NCBI RefSeq assembly: GCF_051842935.1
Contig: NZ_JBPXRR010000001.1
Coordinates: 186,001 to 250,000, forward strand
Length of the DNA stretch: 64,000 bases
Direction: 5' to 3'
Origin: Pseudalkalibacillus sp051842935
Lineage (GTDB): Bacteria > Bacillota > Bacilli > Bacillales > Fictibacillaceae
Shown: piece by piece, positions 31,347 through 40,371 of the stretch
How the letters are laid out: each line of letters begins with the position of its first letter
How positions within the stretch are numbered: the stretch's first letter is position 1
Program-made: the position numbers and the translations under genes
Notes under the pieces: generated by a model
What the model saw: the letters and a program-made list of their open reading frames with translations, nothing else
Told to the model about the DNA's origin: nothing
Database searches by the model: none

Positions 31347-33371
31347 ATGAAAAAACTATTATTCATTTTCTTGATTGGTCAATTCTTGTTATTATCCTAT
31401 ATCTTCAATAAATCTTTATTCGATATATATGAATTGAATCATCTAGGTGATTCGACACTAGATGCCTATATCGTAGAGGACCTTTCAGGTGACAGATTGA
31501 ATGCGCTTTATGAAGAGATTGACGCATTGTGTTTATCTGATCAATCCTGCAGAGTTCAACTCATCAAAACACCTGTATCTGAGAACAATCAATTCGTTTA
31601 CGAAATCTATCATAGTGAACTGGATGAAATCGCAAAGCCTGCATCCATATCATCAGATACAATCTTCAATTACTATCCTTTGCAGAAGGAAGATTTCATT
31701 GATAACAACGGGGTATTCTATACAGATCTACAACGGGATGAAATAGACAGTATAGCATCTACACTCGGCGTTACAATTGAACCTTATGAAAATACGATCG
31801 CTTATGGACAAGTGTTGAAGTACAATCTCTTGAACTTCACCTTATTGCTGGTCTTATCCCAGTTGGTCCTCTTCATATATACATTTACAAGGATCAAAGT
31901 GAATGCTGTAAAGAAAATGCTTGGTTTTTCTAATATGAAAATGATCCTCGGCTCGCTGAAAGACTTCGTCTACATGGAGGGTGCAATCTTACTCGGTGTA
32001 CTTTGTACCCATTTCTTCTATTACTTGTTCGTCGATCAGATCGTGTTGCGTTATTTTTACCTACTAGCTGCATTCATGCTCGTTGTGGCATTATGTAACA
32101 TCATCCTTTTGTTGATTACTCAAACGAGCTTAAGATTCATCGATATCAATCTGATGATCAAGAATAAAGTCTACTCGAACAAGTTGAACTACGCTTTATA
32201 CGGACTGAAAATCGTATTGATCCTTTCCATAACCGTTTCCATTTCTTCTTTCATGTCCAATTACACCGACTATAAGGAGAAAATGAGGGACCTGGAGCAA
32301 TATAAACAGTTGAATGGTTATTTTACATCCAATGGCTACAATTATGAGGAAGATACGATTGCTAGAAAACAGCCGGAAAGAATCGCAGAATATGGTCAGT
32401 CGATTCAAAACCTATATGAGCATTTCGAAGCACGTGGTCAGTTGTATGTGAATGACGCCTACCTACTCGAATTACTGTCTCCTAGTTATTTGGAGATTCA
32501 GGGCTTGAAGAAAGAAGATATATTCAATTCACTTGAGGAAAATCATATCGTCGTTAATGAGCGATATTTCAAAGCGTTCATGAATCTTCATGATGAGAAT
32601 GGCGTGCCGATCGACAACCTGGAGGCCGATAAACCAACCCTTTTGGTTCCGGTCAAATATATGGAACAAGAGGATGTGGTCCGGAACATCTACCAAGAAA
32701 AATTCGAGCACTTGATGAATTATAATGAGTTCTTTGGGATTGAAAATGAGAATCCGAAGCGGGTAGAGGATTTGAATATCCTATACATGCAAAATGGTCA
32801 GGAATATGCGTTACTCGGTCAGAACGTCTCGGGAACGGACATCAAGTTGAGGGATACGATCGTCATGCTGGACACAGGAAATTTTGATAGCCTGTACTAT
32901 TATGATTTATTGAATGCAGGGGACGTTTACTTCCAATTGGATGAAAGAGATGAATTCAGCCAGGCGATTGCCAAATTCGACCTTCAGAAGCTCGTGAATG
33001 TAGGGACACTTTTGACTCCTTATATGGATAGGGTCCATTACACTGAGTTCGTCATGTACAACTCTTTAGTGTTTACGGTCCTGTTTTTATTCACACTGAT
33101 CTTCGTCATCTATATTTCCAATTTTGTCGATGTGACCTCGAACAACAAAAGATACATCATGCAGTTCATTTACGGATACGATGGTGCAAGGACGTTCAAG
33201 GTTCATTTCATCATCTACATCATGTTGCTTGGTATGATCGGTCTTCATTTCTTTGTAGATTTTAATGCCGTCCTCTACATCGGGATATTGGCGGTGGATT
33301 TATTGATTCTATTCTACTTGTATAAAAAATTGGTCAGCAGCGATCTGCACAAAATCGTTAAAGGTGGATAA
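31347..33371 (+). CDS. Bacteriocin-associated membrane protein (DUF1430, FtsX-like permease)
   Basis: A 674-residue membrane protein, the usual second gene of lactococcin 972-type clusters, thought to give immunity or to export with the ATPase. One N-terminal membrane segment, a large extracellular region, three segments at about 165-255, another near 285-305, a second extracellular region (about 310-560) and three C-terminal segments, the layout of MacB/FtsX-type permeases. TGGAGGA precedes the ATG. The ATPase gene begins three bases after its stop, so subunits are probably made together. Confidence 0.85.
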   Translation: MKKLLFIFLIGQFLLLSYIFNKSLFDIYELNHLGDSTLDAYIVEDLSGDRLNALYEEIDALCLSDQSCRVQLIKTPVSENNQFVYEIYHSELDEIAKPASISSDTIFNYYPLQKEDFIDNNGVFYTDLQRDEIDSIASTLGVTIEPYENTIAYGQVLKYNLLNFTLLLVLSQLVLFIYTFTRIKVNAVKKMLGFSNMKMILGSLKDFVYMEGAILLGVLCTHFFYYLFVDQIVLRYFYLLAAFMLVVALCNIILLLITQTSLRFIDINLMIKNKVYSNKLNYALYGLKIVLILSITVSISSFMSNYTDYKEKMRDLEQYKQLNGYFTSNGYNYEEDTIARKQPERIAEYGQSIQNLYEHFEARGQLYVNDAYLLELLSPSYLEIQGLKKEDIFNSLEENHIVVNERYFKAFMNLHDENGVPIDNLEADKPTLLVPVKYMEQEDVVRNIYQEKFEHLMNYNEFFGIENENPKRVEDLNILYMQNGQEYALLGQNVSGTDIKLRDTIVMLDTGNFDSLYYYDLLNAGDVYFQLDERDEFSQAIAKFDLQKLVNVGTLLTPYMDRVHYTEFVMYNSLVFTVLFLFTLIFVIYISNFVDVTSNNKRYIMQFIYGYDGARTFKVHFIIYIMLLGMIGLHFFVDFNAVLYIGILAVDLLILFYLYKKLVSSDLHKIVKGG

Positions 33372-33374
33372 GCG

Positions 33375-34025
33375 ATGTCAATCATTGAACTAAAGAATAT
33401 AAACAAAGCGTATGAGAAGGAAGAGATCTTTTCGGATGTCAATCTATCGATTAAACAAGGGGAAATGGTCGCCATCACTGGAGAAAGTGGAAAAGGGAAA
33501 ACGACCTTATTGAATATTATGGGCTTGATTACGAAAAAGGATGCCGGCCAGTTGAAGCTATTTGGGGAAGACAATCCTGCCATCCATTCCAAATCAGCGA
33601 TGATGTTACGACGGAACAAAATCGGATACTTGTTTCAAAATTACGGGCTCGTCGATGACGAAACCGTAAAGTGGAACTTGAACCTCGCTCTTGAATATAA
33701 GAAGTTGAATAAGAAAAAGAGGCTGGAAAAGGTCGAGAGTCTCTTGAAAGAGTTCGGACTCTACCATTTGAAAGATAAAATGGTCTATCAACTGAGCGGT
33801 GGGGAACAGCAACGGATCGCCATCATGCGATTGATATTACAGGAAAGTGATTTAATTCTAGCTGATGAACCGACGGCCAGCCTGGATGCAGATAATGAGA
33901 GGATCATCATGGATTACTTGAAAAAATTGAACGGGCTCGGGAAAACAATCGTCGTCGTGACCCATAATCATAAGATCTTACCTTACTTTTCACGCATCAT
34001 CCGCCTGGATGAATTGAATGTGTAA
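33375..34025 (+). CDS. Bacteriocin ABC transporter ATPase (LolD/MacB type)
   Basis: A 216-residue ATPase partnering the upstream permease. Walker A GESGKGKTT, signature LSGGEQQRI, Walker B LILADEPTASLD, switch His in VVTHNHK. It is the third gene of the lactococcin 972-type cluster and ends in a strong terminator. Its last 20 coding bases recur at 35066-35085, in what looks like a remnant of a related gene. Confidence 0.9.
   Translation: MSIIELKNINKAYEKEEIFSDVNLSIKQGEMVAITGESGKGKTTLLNIMGLITKKDAGQLKLFGEDNPAIHSKSAMMLRRNKIGYLFQNYGLVDDETVKWNLNLALEYKKLNKKKRLEKVESLLKEFGLYHLKDKMVYQLSGGEQQRIAIMRLILQESDLILADEPTASLDADNERIIMDYLKKLNGLGKTIVVVTHNHKILPYFSRIIRLDELNV
33996..34015 (+). repeat. 20-bp direct repeat, copy 1
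   Basis: ATCATCCGCCTGGATGAATT within the end of the ATPase gene; identical copy at 35066-35085, 1070 bases apart. Confidence 0.95.
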
Positions 34026-34026
34026 G

Positions 34027-34067
34027 TAAAAAAAGACTTCGTTTAATTTAAATGAAGTCTTTTTTTA
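34027..34067 (+). terminator. Terminator of the bacteriocin cluster
   Basis: AAAAAAGACTTC-gtttaatttaaat-GAAGTCTTTTTTT. Confidence 0.88.
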
Positions 34068-34155
34068 CTTCCTTTTTCTGGACTATGTTTGTTATACTAA
34101 TATGTGAAATACTTCACATATTAGTTTTCCAGTTTAATAAGATTGGGATGATTCT

Positions 34156-35043
34156 ATGAAAAAGAAGGTTGTATTAGCTGGAGGAACAGGGTTCATCGGA
34201 CAGTATTTTGAAAAACAATTGATTCGTGCCGGTTATGAGGTGTTGATTATATCAAGGAAACGCCCTCACATAACCTGGGAGAACCAACACGAAATCATCG
34301 ATGCATTAGAAGGTGCAGACATGCTCATCAACTTGGCCGGAAAGTCGGTCAATTGCAGGTATCATGAACAAAATCGAAAAACGATTATGGACTCGAGAAT
34401 CGAGACGACACAAATGCTCGGGCAAGCGGTGGAACAATGCTCGAATCCACCATCCTTATGGATCAATTCAAGTACGGCAACCATCTACCGACACGCAGAG
34501 GACCGCCCGATGACAGAGGACGATGGGGAGCTAGGCACTGGTTTTTCCGTAAATGTCGCTCAGGAATGGGAAAAGACATTCTTCAACTTTAAACTTCCTC
34601 AAACAAGACAAGTCGCGTTACGGACAGCAATCGTGTTAGGTCCAGGAGGCGGTGTAATGACACCATATAAATATATGGTCAAATTTGGACTTGGAGGCGT
34701 ACAAGGTTCGGGGAATCAAATGTTCAGTTGGATCCATGTTGAAGATCTCTGGCGAATCGTTCTTTTCTTAAAAGAGCATGATGAATTGTCTGGAGTATTC
34801 AATTGTTCTTCACCTGATCCGATTACAAATCGTGAACTGATGCAACAACTCCGAGATACATTAGGACGCAAAGTGGGGATGTCCTCACCAAGGTGGATGC
34901 TCGAAATCGGCTCATTCTTCCTTCGCACAGAGGCAGAACTTGTGCTGAAAAGTCGATGGGTACTGCCAGAAAGATTGGAAAAAGAGGGATTCAAATTCAA
35001 GTATGAAACAATCAATGATGCGCTTGTTGATGCTATGAAGTAA
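34156..35043 (+). CDS. TIGR01777-family nucleotide-sugar epimerase-like SDR (YfhF-like)
   Basis: A 295-residue extended short-chain dehydrogenase with NAD(P)-binding GGTGFIGQYF at the N-terminus, INLAGKSV, and a C-terminal DUF1731-like region (SPRWMLEIGSFFLRTEAELVLKSRWV; key part FFLRTEAELVLKS). In place of the classical Tyr-x-x-x-Lys pair the family has VAQEWE after the SSTATIY strand, as here. The substrate is unknown. It lies between two copies of a 20-bp repeat derived from an ABC ATPase gene, suggesting rearrangement around it. Confidence 0.85.
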   Translation: MKKKVVLAGGTGFIGQYFEKQLIRAGYEVLIISRKRPHITWENQHEIIDALEGADMLINLAGKSVNCRYHEQNRKTIMDSRIETTQMLGQAVEQCSNPPSLWINSSTATIYRHAEDRPMTEDDGELGTGFSVNVAQEWEKTFFNFKLPQTRQVALRTAIVLGPGGGVMTPYKYMVKFGLGGVQGSGNQMFSWIHVEDLWRIVLFLKEHDELSGVFNCSSPDPITNRELMQQLRDTLGRKVGMSSPRWMLEIGSFFLRTEAELVLKSRWVLPERLEKEGFKFKYETINDALVDAMK

Positions 35044-35054
35044 GTCCCTTGAGA

Positions 35055-35109
35055 ATCGACGGGAAATCATCCGCCTGGATGAATTAAATAAGGAAGACTT
35101 CATTCTGTG
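35055..35109 (+). pseudogene. Remnant of a bacteriocin-type ABC ATPase gene 3' end
   Basis: In one frame the bases read RREIIRLDELNK, matching the IIRLDELN terminus of the ATPase at 33375-34025, and a similar AGACTTC...GAAGTCTTTTTT terminator follows (35095-35127). Only the 20-bp core is identical; nothing upstream of about 35055 is recognisable. It is a relic, not a gene. Confidence 0.6.
35066..35085 (+). repeat. 20-bp direct repeat, copy 2
   Basis: Identical to 33996-34015 but outside any intact gene. Confidence 0.95.
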
Positions 35110-35127
35110 AGGATGAAGTCTTTTTTC
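35095..35127 (+). terminator. Terminator after the SDR gene
   Basis: AGACTTCAT-tctgtgagg-ATGAAGTCTTTTTT; close to the terminator at 34027, in line with the duplicated segment. Confidence 0.85.
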
Positions 35128-35148
35128 ATAGTAAAAAAGATCCGAATT

Positions 35149-35303
35149 CAAAAACCGGTGGCTGTTTTTACAAAACAAGCGTGCATTTTTACAAAACGAG
35201 TCTTGAAATTTACAAAACAGCCCAACGAATTTCTAAAACCAACTACGAAATTTCTAAAACCCACCCCAAAATCCGCGAAACCTCTCCAATAAGCCCACAA
35301 AAA
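35149..35303 (+). repeat. Degenerate tandem array, exact 21-bp period, seven to eight units (family A)
   Basis: Cores of the form (A/C)(C/T)AAAAC preceded by T runs start at 35149, 35170, 35191, 35212, 35233, 35254 and 35275, exactly 21 bases apart; an eighth, shifted by one base, is at 35296. It begins 22 bases past the terminator at 35095-35127. Confidence 0.92.
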
Positions 35304-35554
35304 CAAGCGGTAAAAGTCCCTCCCAAATGCCTAAATAGCTTTTTCACCGAGATCCAGGACACCTTTTCAGTTCTTAACCTCCAAAAACCCCTCCATTTAA
35401 CCTAAACCTGCACACATCTATATAAGCAAAACGACTGAATTAACGTTAGTGATTGACAACAAGTAGTACGTTAGTAGTAAACATATCTGAATTATTAGAA
35501 AATTGTAAATAATGTTAAGCTTTTTCTCGTATTCAAATCTATGGGGTGAAGGAG
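35304..35554 (+). other. Upstream region of the thermolysin-like protease gene
   Basis: No gene. TTGACA (35453-35458) with TAGTAA 16 bases further on is a candidate promoter, flanked by two copies of ACGTTAGT (about 35442 and 35468) that could bind a regulator. Confidence 0.4.
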
Positions 35555-37219
35555 ATGTTTCGTTACATGAACAAAAAGAATCTATTAGCAGTCGGTTTAT
35601 CGGTGGGGCTCGTTTCAGGAGCAATGGCCCCGAATGCCATGGCAAAACCTCCTGTAGAGTTGCCGCAGGTCGAACTTTCTCAATACATATTCAATGAGAA
35701 GCTAGATTCGCCGGAATTCGTTGCTGGAAATTTGACAGCACCTATGAAGGCAGCACCTGAAGAAATTGTGTACAAGTATTTTAATAGTAATAAAGACAAG
35801 TTCAAGATTGGAAAAGCGCAAGCGAAAGAATCCTTCAAAATAGTAGAAGTGAAGAAGGATGACTTAGGTGGAACAATCGTCCGCCTACAGCAAATGTATA
35901 AAGGTTCACCAGTATGGGGATCGACACAGGTCGCACACGTTGGTGATGATGGCGTGTTGAAGGTCGTTTCCGGGTCAGTTGTATCCGATCTTGCAAAAGA
36001 GAAATCTCTGAAAAAGAAAAGCAAAATCAACGCAAACAAAGCGACACAGATCGCCTTGAAAGACTTGGACTTCAATCCTGACCTGGAAGATAAGGCGAAA
36101 GGAGAGTCCATCGTCTATCAAAAGGATGGCAAAACCTACAACGCGTATCTCGTCAATTTGAACTTCCTGGATCCGAAGCCTGGAAACTGGAACTATTTCA
36201 TTGATAAGGCGACGGGCAACATCATCCACAAGTACAATGATATGCATGATGTGAGTGGAACGAATGAAGTCGGTTCAGGAACTGGTGTGCTAGGAAATAC
36301 GAAATCTCTTAACACCACACTCTCGAACAATACCTATTATCTACAGGACAACACCAGAGGGAACGGCATCATGACATACGATATGGAAAACAGGACGTTC
36401 TTCCCTCAGTTCTTCCTTCCAGGTAAACTGTGGGCCGATAGTGACAACCAGTTCCATCAAGCGTACGATGCTGCAGCAGTCGATGCACACCATTATGCAG
36501 GCGTTACATACGACTACTATCTAGGGGAGTTCGGGCGTAATTCATATGATGGAAACGGTGCGACGATCCAATCTTCCGTTCACTATAGCTCTAATTACAA
36601 CAATGCATTTTGGAACGGCTCTCAAATGGTCTACGGAGATGGTGATGGTACTACATTCCAAGCTCTATCCGGAGGAATTGATGTAGTCGCCCACGAATTA
36701 ACACATGCGGTTACCGATTATAGTTCGGACCTCGTCTATGAAAATGAATCTGGAGCGTTGAACGAAGCATTATCCGATATCTTCGGTACGCTTGTCGAGT
36801 ATTACCATGGGACAAACCCTGACTTTGAGGTAGGAGAAGATATTTATACACCTGGAACGCCAGGGGACGCACTACGTTCCATGAGTGATCCGACGAAATA
36901 CGGTGATCCGGATCATTACTCTAACCGATACACAGGAACAGGTGATAACGGAGGGGTTCATACGAACAGCGGGATCATCAATAAAGCGGCCTACTTGTTG
37001 AGCGAAGGCGGCACCCATTACGGCGTGACGGTACCGGGGATTGGAAAGGACAAGATGGGAGACGTCTACTACCGTATGAATACGGTGTATTTGACAGCGT
37101 CCTCCACATTCAGTCAAGCTCGATCAGCAGCTGTCCAATCGGCTATAGACCTTTTTGGAGCAGGTTCTCCTGAAGTCAATGCCGTAAACTTATCCTTTGA
37201 CGCAGTCGGCATCCAATAA
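35555..37219 (+). CDS. Secreted thermolysin-type neutral protease (M4, bacillolysin)
   Basis: Secreted zinc protease of 554 residues. Signal peptide about 1-30 (cut near NAMA), an FTP/PepSY-containing propeptide to about 235, then the mature enzyme with VVAHELTHAVTDY (His380, Glu381, His384) and the third ligand in ESGALNEALSD 20 residues on; the C-terminal domain has the catalytic His of GGVHTNSGI. GGGGTG lies 6 bases before the ATG at 35555; a GTG at 35546 and an ATG at 35567 are alternatives. It is monocistronic, with a strong terminator. Confidence 0.92.
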   Translation: MFRYMNKKNLLAVGLSVGLVSGAMAPNAMAKPPVELPQVELSQYIFNEKLDSPEFVAGNLTAPMKAAPEEIVYKYFNSNKDKFKIGKAQAKESFKIVEVKKDDLGGTIVRLQQMYKGSPVWGSTQVAHVGDDGVLKVVSGSVVSDLAKEKSLKKKSKINANKATQIALKDLDFNPDLEDKAKGESIVYQKDGKTYNAYLVNLNFLDPKPGNWNYFIDKATGNIIHKYNDMHDVSGTNEVGSGTGVLGNTKSLNTTLSNNTYYLQDNTRGNGIMTYDMENRTFFPQFFLPGKLWADSDNQFHQAYDAAAVDAHHYAGVTYDYYLGEFGRNSYDGNGATIQSSVHYSSNYNNAFWNGSQMVYGDGDGTTFQALSGGIDVVAHELTHAVTDYSSDLVYENESGALNEALSDIFGTLVEYYHGTNPDFEVGEDIYTPGTPGDALRSMSDPTKYGDPDHYSNRYTGTGDNGGVHTNSGIINKAAYLLSEGGTHYGVTVPGIGKDKMGDVYYRMNTVYLTASSTFSQARSAAVQSAIDLFGAGSPEVNAVNLSFDAVGIQ

Positions 37220-37232
37220 TCAATCGTTCATA

Positions 37233-37271
37233 AAGAAGGCTATCGAATGACAAATTCGATAGCCTTTTCTT
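37233..37271. terminator. Bidirectional terminator
   Basis: AAGGCTATCGAAT-gaca-AATTCGATAGCCTTTTCTT between the protease gene and the convergent radical SAM gene. Confidence 0.9.
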
Positions 37272-38389
37272 CATATATTGGACTTTTTTAAAGTGAAATC
37301 TTGGTCAGGATAGTATGCGTTCTTGACGAGCAGGTTCGGTCCGAGGCATTTGACTGCCGGACAGTGACAATTCACAGATTGAGCCAACTTGCTGTCCATC
37401 CAACGATCATACACGTCATTGAGTGAATCGGTTTTGATATTGCCTAGCGGTCCATCTTCTCCGAAATCGGTAACGATGACATTGCCGTCGAAAATATTCA
37501 CGTTCAAACGTGAGCGACCATCTGGATCGTTTCGTACCGTCACATTGTTTTCCTTATATAAACGTTTCAGCAACTCGAGATCTTCCGTATCGTCACTGCA
37601 CGGATAGAAAGGGAGCGTGCCGAAGAGCATCCAAGTGTCTGGGTCCTTCGAATCCAATAATCGATGAATTCCTTCGCGTATTTCAGGCAAGGTGGCGACT
37701 TCCAATCCACTTGCAAAGTCGCTCGGATACATTGGGTGAACTTCGTGTCGTTGACAACCCATCTCGACAATTTGACGGTGGATATCCTCCAGGTGAGGAA
37801 GCGTACGCTTGTTCAACATCGTTTCCGCTGAAACGATGACACCTTCCGAAGTGAGCGCTCTCGAATTCTCAACCATCCGTTCGAAGTATTTTTCGCGTTG
37901 TGCTATCTTCGGTTTCTTCTCCATCATTGCAAAACCGATTTCATTGAAATCTTCCACTGACCCGTAGTTATGGGATATATGTAACACGTCCAAATAAGGC
38001 GTGATCAATTCATACCGTTTCAAGTCCAATGTCAGGTTGGAGTTGATCTGCGTCCGTACGCCACGTTCATGTGCATAACGAAGAAGAGGGACCACATGCT
38101 GTTTCACAGATTTCATGGAAAGCATCGGTTCTCCACCCGTAATGCTGATCGATCTCAAATGCGGAATTTCCTCCAAGCGCTTGATCATCAACTCCACCGG
38201 TAGCGCATCCGGGTCCTTCGGCTGCAACGTATAACCGACCGCACAATGCTCGCATCGCATGTTGCAGATCGTCGTCGTCGTGAACTCGACATTGCTGAGG
38301 ACCATCCGGCCATGATCTTCCACGTCCATATAAGCTTCCCATGGATCGAAATCCGGGGTGATTCTAGCTGGTTTTGTTTCTTTTAACAT
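37271..38389 (-). CDS. yfkAB: Radical SAM / CxCxxxxC protein YfkAB
   Basis: Radical SAM enzyme of 372 residues, the usual length for YfkAB. The cluster motif is CNMRCEHC (CxxxCxxC), followed by SITGGEPML; the C-terminal auxiliary motif that names the family is CHCPAVKC. The reaction is not known. AAAGGAG precedes the ATG. In laboratory B. subtilis sequences yfkA and yfkB were once reported as separate frames; here the frame is intact. Confidence 0.92.
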   Translation of the reverse strand: MLKETKPARITPDFDPWEAYMDVEDHGRMVLSNVEFTTTTICNMRCEHCAVGYTLQPKDPDALPVELMIKRLEEIPHLRSISITGGEPMLSMKSVKQHVVPLLRYAHERGVRTQINSNLTLDLKRYELITPYLDVLHISHNYGSVEDFNEIGFAMMEKKPKIAQREKYFERMVENSRALTSEGVIVSAETMLNKRTLPHLEDIHRQIVEMGCQRHEVHPMYPSDFASGLEVATLPEIREGIHRLLDSKDPDTWMLFGTLPFYPCSDDTEDLELLKRLYKENNVTVRNDPDGRSRLNVNIFDGNVIVTDFGEDGPLGNIKTDSLNDVYDRWMDSKLAQSVNCHCPAVKCLGPNLLVKNAYYPDQDFTLKKSNI

Positions 38390-38470
38390 ATGAAACTCCT
38401 TTACACGTACAATGTTCCACTCCTTACTATAACAGAAAGAGACGGAAGGGGTGTCAGTTCCATAATATTC

Positions 38471-38935
38471 TTATAATTGATACTGCATGACGATGCTGTT
38501 CTCGACATACCCGAGCCGTTTATATAAAGTGATCGCACCTGTATTCTGTCCGAATACGTGTAGACCGACCTTCTTGGCACCGAGCTCCTTCGCCCGCCGG
38601 TGCAACTCTTTCATCGATTGTGTCCCATATCCTTTCCCTCTGAATTCTGGGTCCATCCAGATTTCATAAAGGAAGACTTCTTCTGTTTCCTGTCGTAGGG
38701 AATACCAGATGATCCCGACGTTTTCTTCCGTTTCTTCATCTGTCACATGGTAAATGCTGTGGTTTTCCGTATGTAAGCCATTTTTCAATAACTCATCGAA
38801 CTGGTCTGTTGCTTGTTCAGTGGCAACCTCTTCGGACACGTCATAATTTTTACGGATATTTTCTGCGTATTCGGCTAGAGACCGTGCTCGGTACTCGTGA
38901 AACTGCTTTTCGGTCATATTCGTGAAACGGACCAT
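38471..38935 (-). CDS. GNAT acetyltransferase
   Basis: A 154-residue N-acetyltransferase of the RimI-like type. An N-terminal FHEYRARSLAEYAENI helix region, then the strand EIWMDPEFRGKGYGTQSM containing the acetyl-CoA loop (RGKGYG), and VFGQNTGAITLYKRLGY. AAGGAG is 8 bases before the ATG at 38935; upstream in-frame ATGs at 38941 and 38956 are too close to or before it. The substrate is unknown. Confidence 0.82.
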   Translation of the reverse strand: MVRFTNMTEKQFHEYRARSLAEYAENIRKNYDVSEEVATEQATDQFDELLKNGLHTENHSIYHVTDEETEENVGIIWYSLRQETEEVFLYEIWMDPEFRGKGYGTQSMKELHRRAKELGAKKVGLHVFGQNTGAITLYKRLGYVENSIVMQYQL

Positions 38936-39057
38936 AACCATCACTCCTTTTTCCATAACCTTACCATAAAACTAAAAAGTTTCGAATATTCAGATGCGTG
39001 TAAGATGAGTATGAAGTAAGAGTATGCCATAATGGTGGAAAAGAAGGAGGAATCGTT

Positions 39058-40050
39058 ATGAAAGCAATCGTACATACAAGTCCGAAAGGCATGGAAGGTA
39101 TGAAGCTGGAAGACTTTGAATCTCCCATTGTAAAAGAAGGACAAGTGAAGGTTCAGTTGAAGGCAGCTGGATTGAATCACCGCGATCTGTTCGTACTTCA
39201 TCGTCACGAAGAGGATCAACCTCCATTTGTCATCGGATCAGATGGCGCAGGTATCGTTTCAGAAGTCGGAAGCGGGGTGGAAGGCGTCTCGGTTGGAGAT
39301 GAAGTCGTCATCAATCCGGGTCTCGGCTGGCCGGAAAAATCGCCTGCTCCTCCTGAAGGATTCGGGATTCTCGGATTTCCATCTAACGGAACTTTTGCAG
39401 AGGAGGTTGTCGTTCCCGCTAACCAGGTCGAACCGAAGCCTGAACATCTCAATTGGATGGAAGCAGGGGTGTTACCTCTTGCGGCTTTGACGGCATATCG
39501 CGCATTGTTTACGAGAGGTCAACTACAAGAAGGGCAACACGTATTACTGCCGGGTGTCGGAAGTGGTGTCATCACGTTCATTTTACAATATGCGAAAGCG
39601 GTCGGTGCTCAAGTAACCGTTACTTCTAGAAGTGAAGCAAAACGGCAGGAAGCGTTGAGGATGGGTGCCGATAGAGCGATTGATAGTGCATCAGATTGGA
39701 CGGAAACCCTGCAAGGTGAAAAGGTAGACTTAGTGATTGAAAGTGTAGGGGCAGCTACGTTCGACAAATCACTGAATGCTGTGAAGCCAGGTGGAACGGT
39801 AGTCACTTTCGGGGCATCCGCCGGAGATGAAGTACACATCAATATCCGTGAGTTCTTTTATGGTCAATACAATCTACTCGGCACGACGATGGGGAGTCAT
39901 GAAGAATTCCGTGATATGCTTTCCTTCATTCGTAAGTACAACATCAAGCCTGTCATCGACCGAACGTTCACGTTGGAAGAAGCGAAGGAAGCATTTAATA
40001 GAATGGAAGAAGCAAAACAGTTCGGAAAAATCGGATTCACAATTTCATAG
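39058..40050 (+). CDS. Zinc-independent medium-chain alcohol dehydrogenase / quinone oxidoreductase (YogA-like)
   Basis: A 330-residue NADPH-dependent reductase of the MDR family. GroES-like N-terminal domain (LNHRDLFVL, GSDGAGIV), then a Rossmann domain with GVGSGVITF (a degenerate GxGxxG). The catalytic and structural cysteines of zinc-dependent members are absent, as in quinone oxidoreductases. AAGGAGG precedes the ATG. It is monocistronic. Confidence 0.85.
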   Translation: MKAIVHTSPKGMEGMKLEDFESPIVKEGQVKVQLKAAGLNHRDLFVLHRHEEDQPPFVIGSDGAGIVSEVGSGVEGVSVGDEVVINPGLGWPEKSPAPPEGFGILGFPSNGTFAEEVVVPANQVEPKPEHLNWMEAGVLPLAALTAYRALFTRGQLQEGQHVLLPGVGSGVITFILQYAKAVGAQVTVTSRSEAKRQEALRMGADRAIDSASDWTETLQGEKVDLVIESVGAATFDKSLNAVKPGGTVVTFGASAGDEVHINIREFFYGQYNLLGTTMGSHEEFRDMLSFIRKYNIKPVIDRTFTLEEAKEAFNRMEEAKQFGKIGFTIS

Positions 40051-40062
40051 ACTATAAAAAAG

Positions 40063-40098
40063 AAGGGATTGATCATCGTGATCAATCCCTTCAGTCTT
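40063..40098. terminator. Bidirectional terminator
   Basis: AAGGGATTGATCA-tcg-TGATCAATCCCTT between the dehydrogenase gene and a small minus-strand gene. Confidence 0.9.
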
Positions 40099-40100
40099 TC

Positions 40101-40202
40101 TTAGGACACATAGTGCCAAAGTGAAAGAACAACAAAGATAAACGCTATCACCGCAATTGTTCCTGCCAACAATGGTCGAAATAGGTTCATGAATGTGTTC
40201 AT
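40101..40202 (-). CDS. Small single-span membrane protein (33 residues)
   Basis: ATG at 40202, stop at 40101, with a strong AGGAGGAAG 6-8 bases upstream on the minus strand. The product starts MNTFMNLFRPLLAG and is almost one membrane helix ending in SLWHYVS. It is too short for usual gene calling; the ribosome binding site and the terminator right after the stop support it. Function unknown. Confidence 0.7.
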   Translation of the reverse strand: MNTFMNLFRPLLAGTIAVIAFIFVVLSLWHYVS

Positions 40203-40371
40203 ATGTATCTTCCTCCTCCAATTTGTTCTTCTTACTTATATAGACGAATGATTCGGAGGAAAGTTTCGTGTTTATTACAAATATTACACAAATGTTACGA
40301 AAGACCTAAACGAAAAAAATCTCGAAATTTTATAGTTTTTGATGTTTAAAAAATGTAGAGGTGGGTATCCT

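Noticed and set aside
35149..35303. CRISPR array
   Set aside because: Units are 21 bp, degenerate, with about 10 bp between cores and no spacers of normal length; no cas genes in the window.
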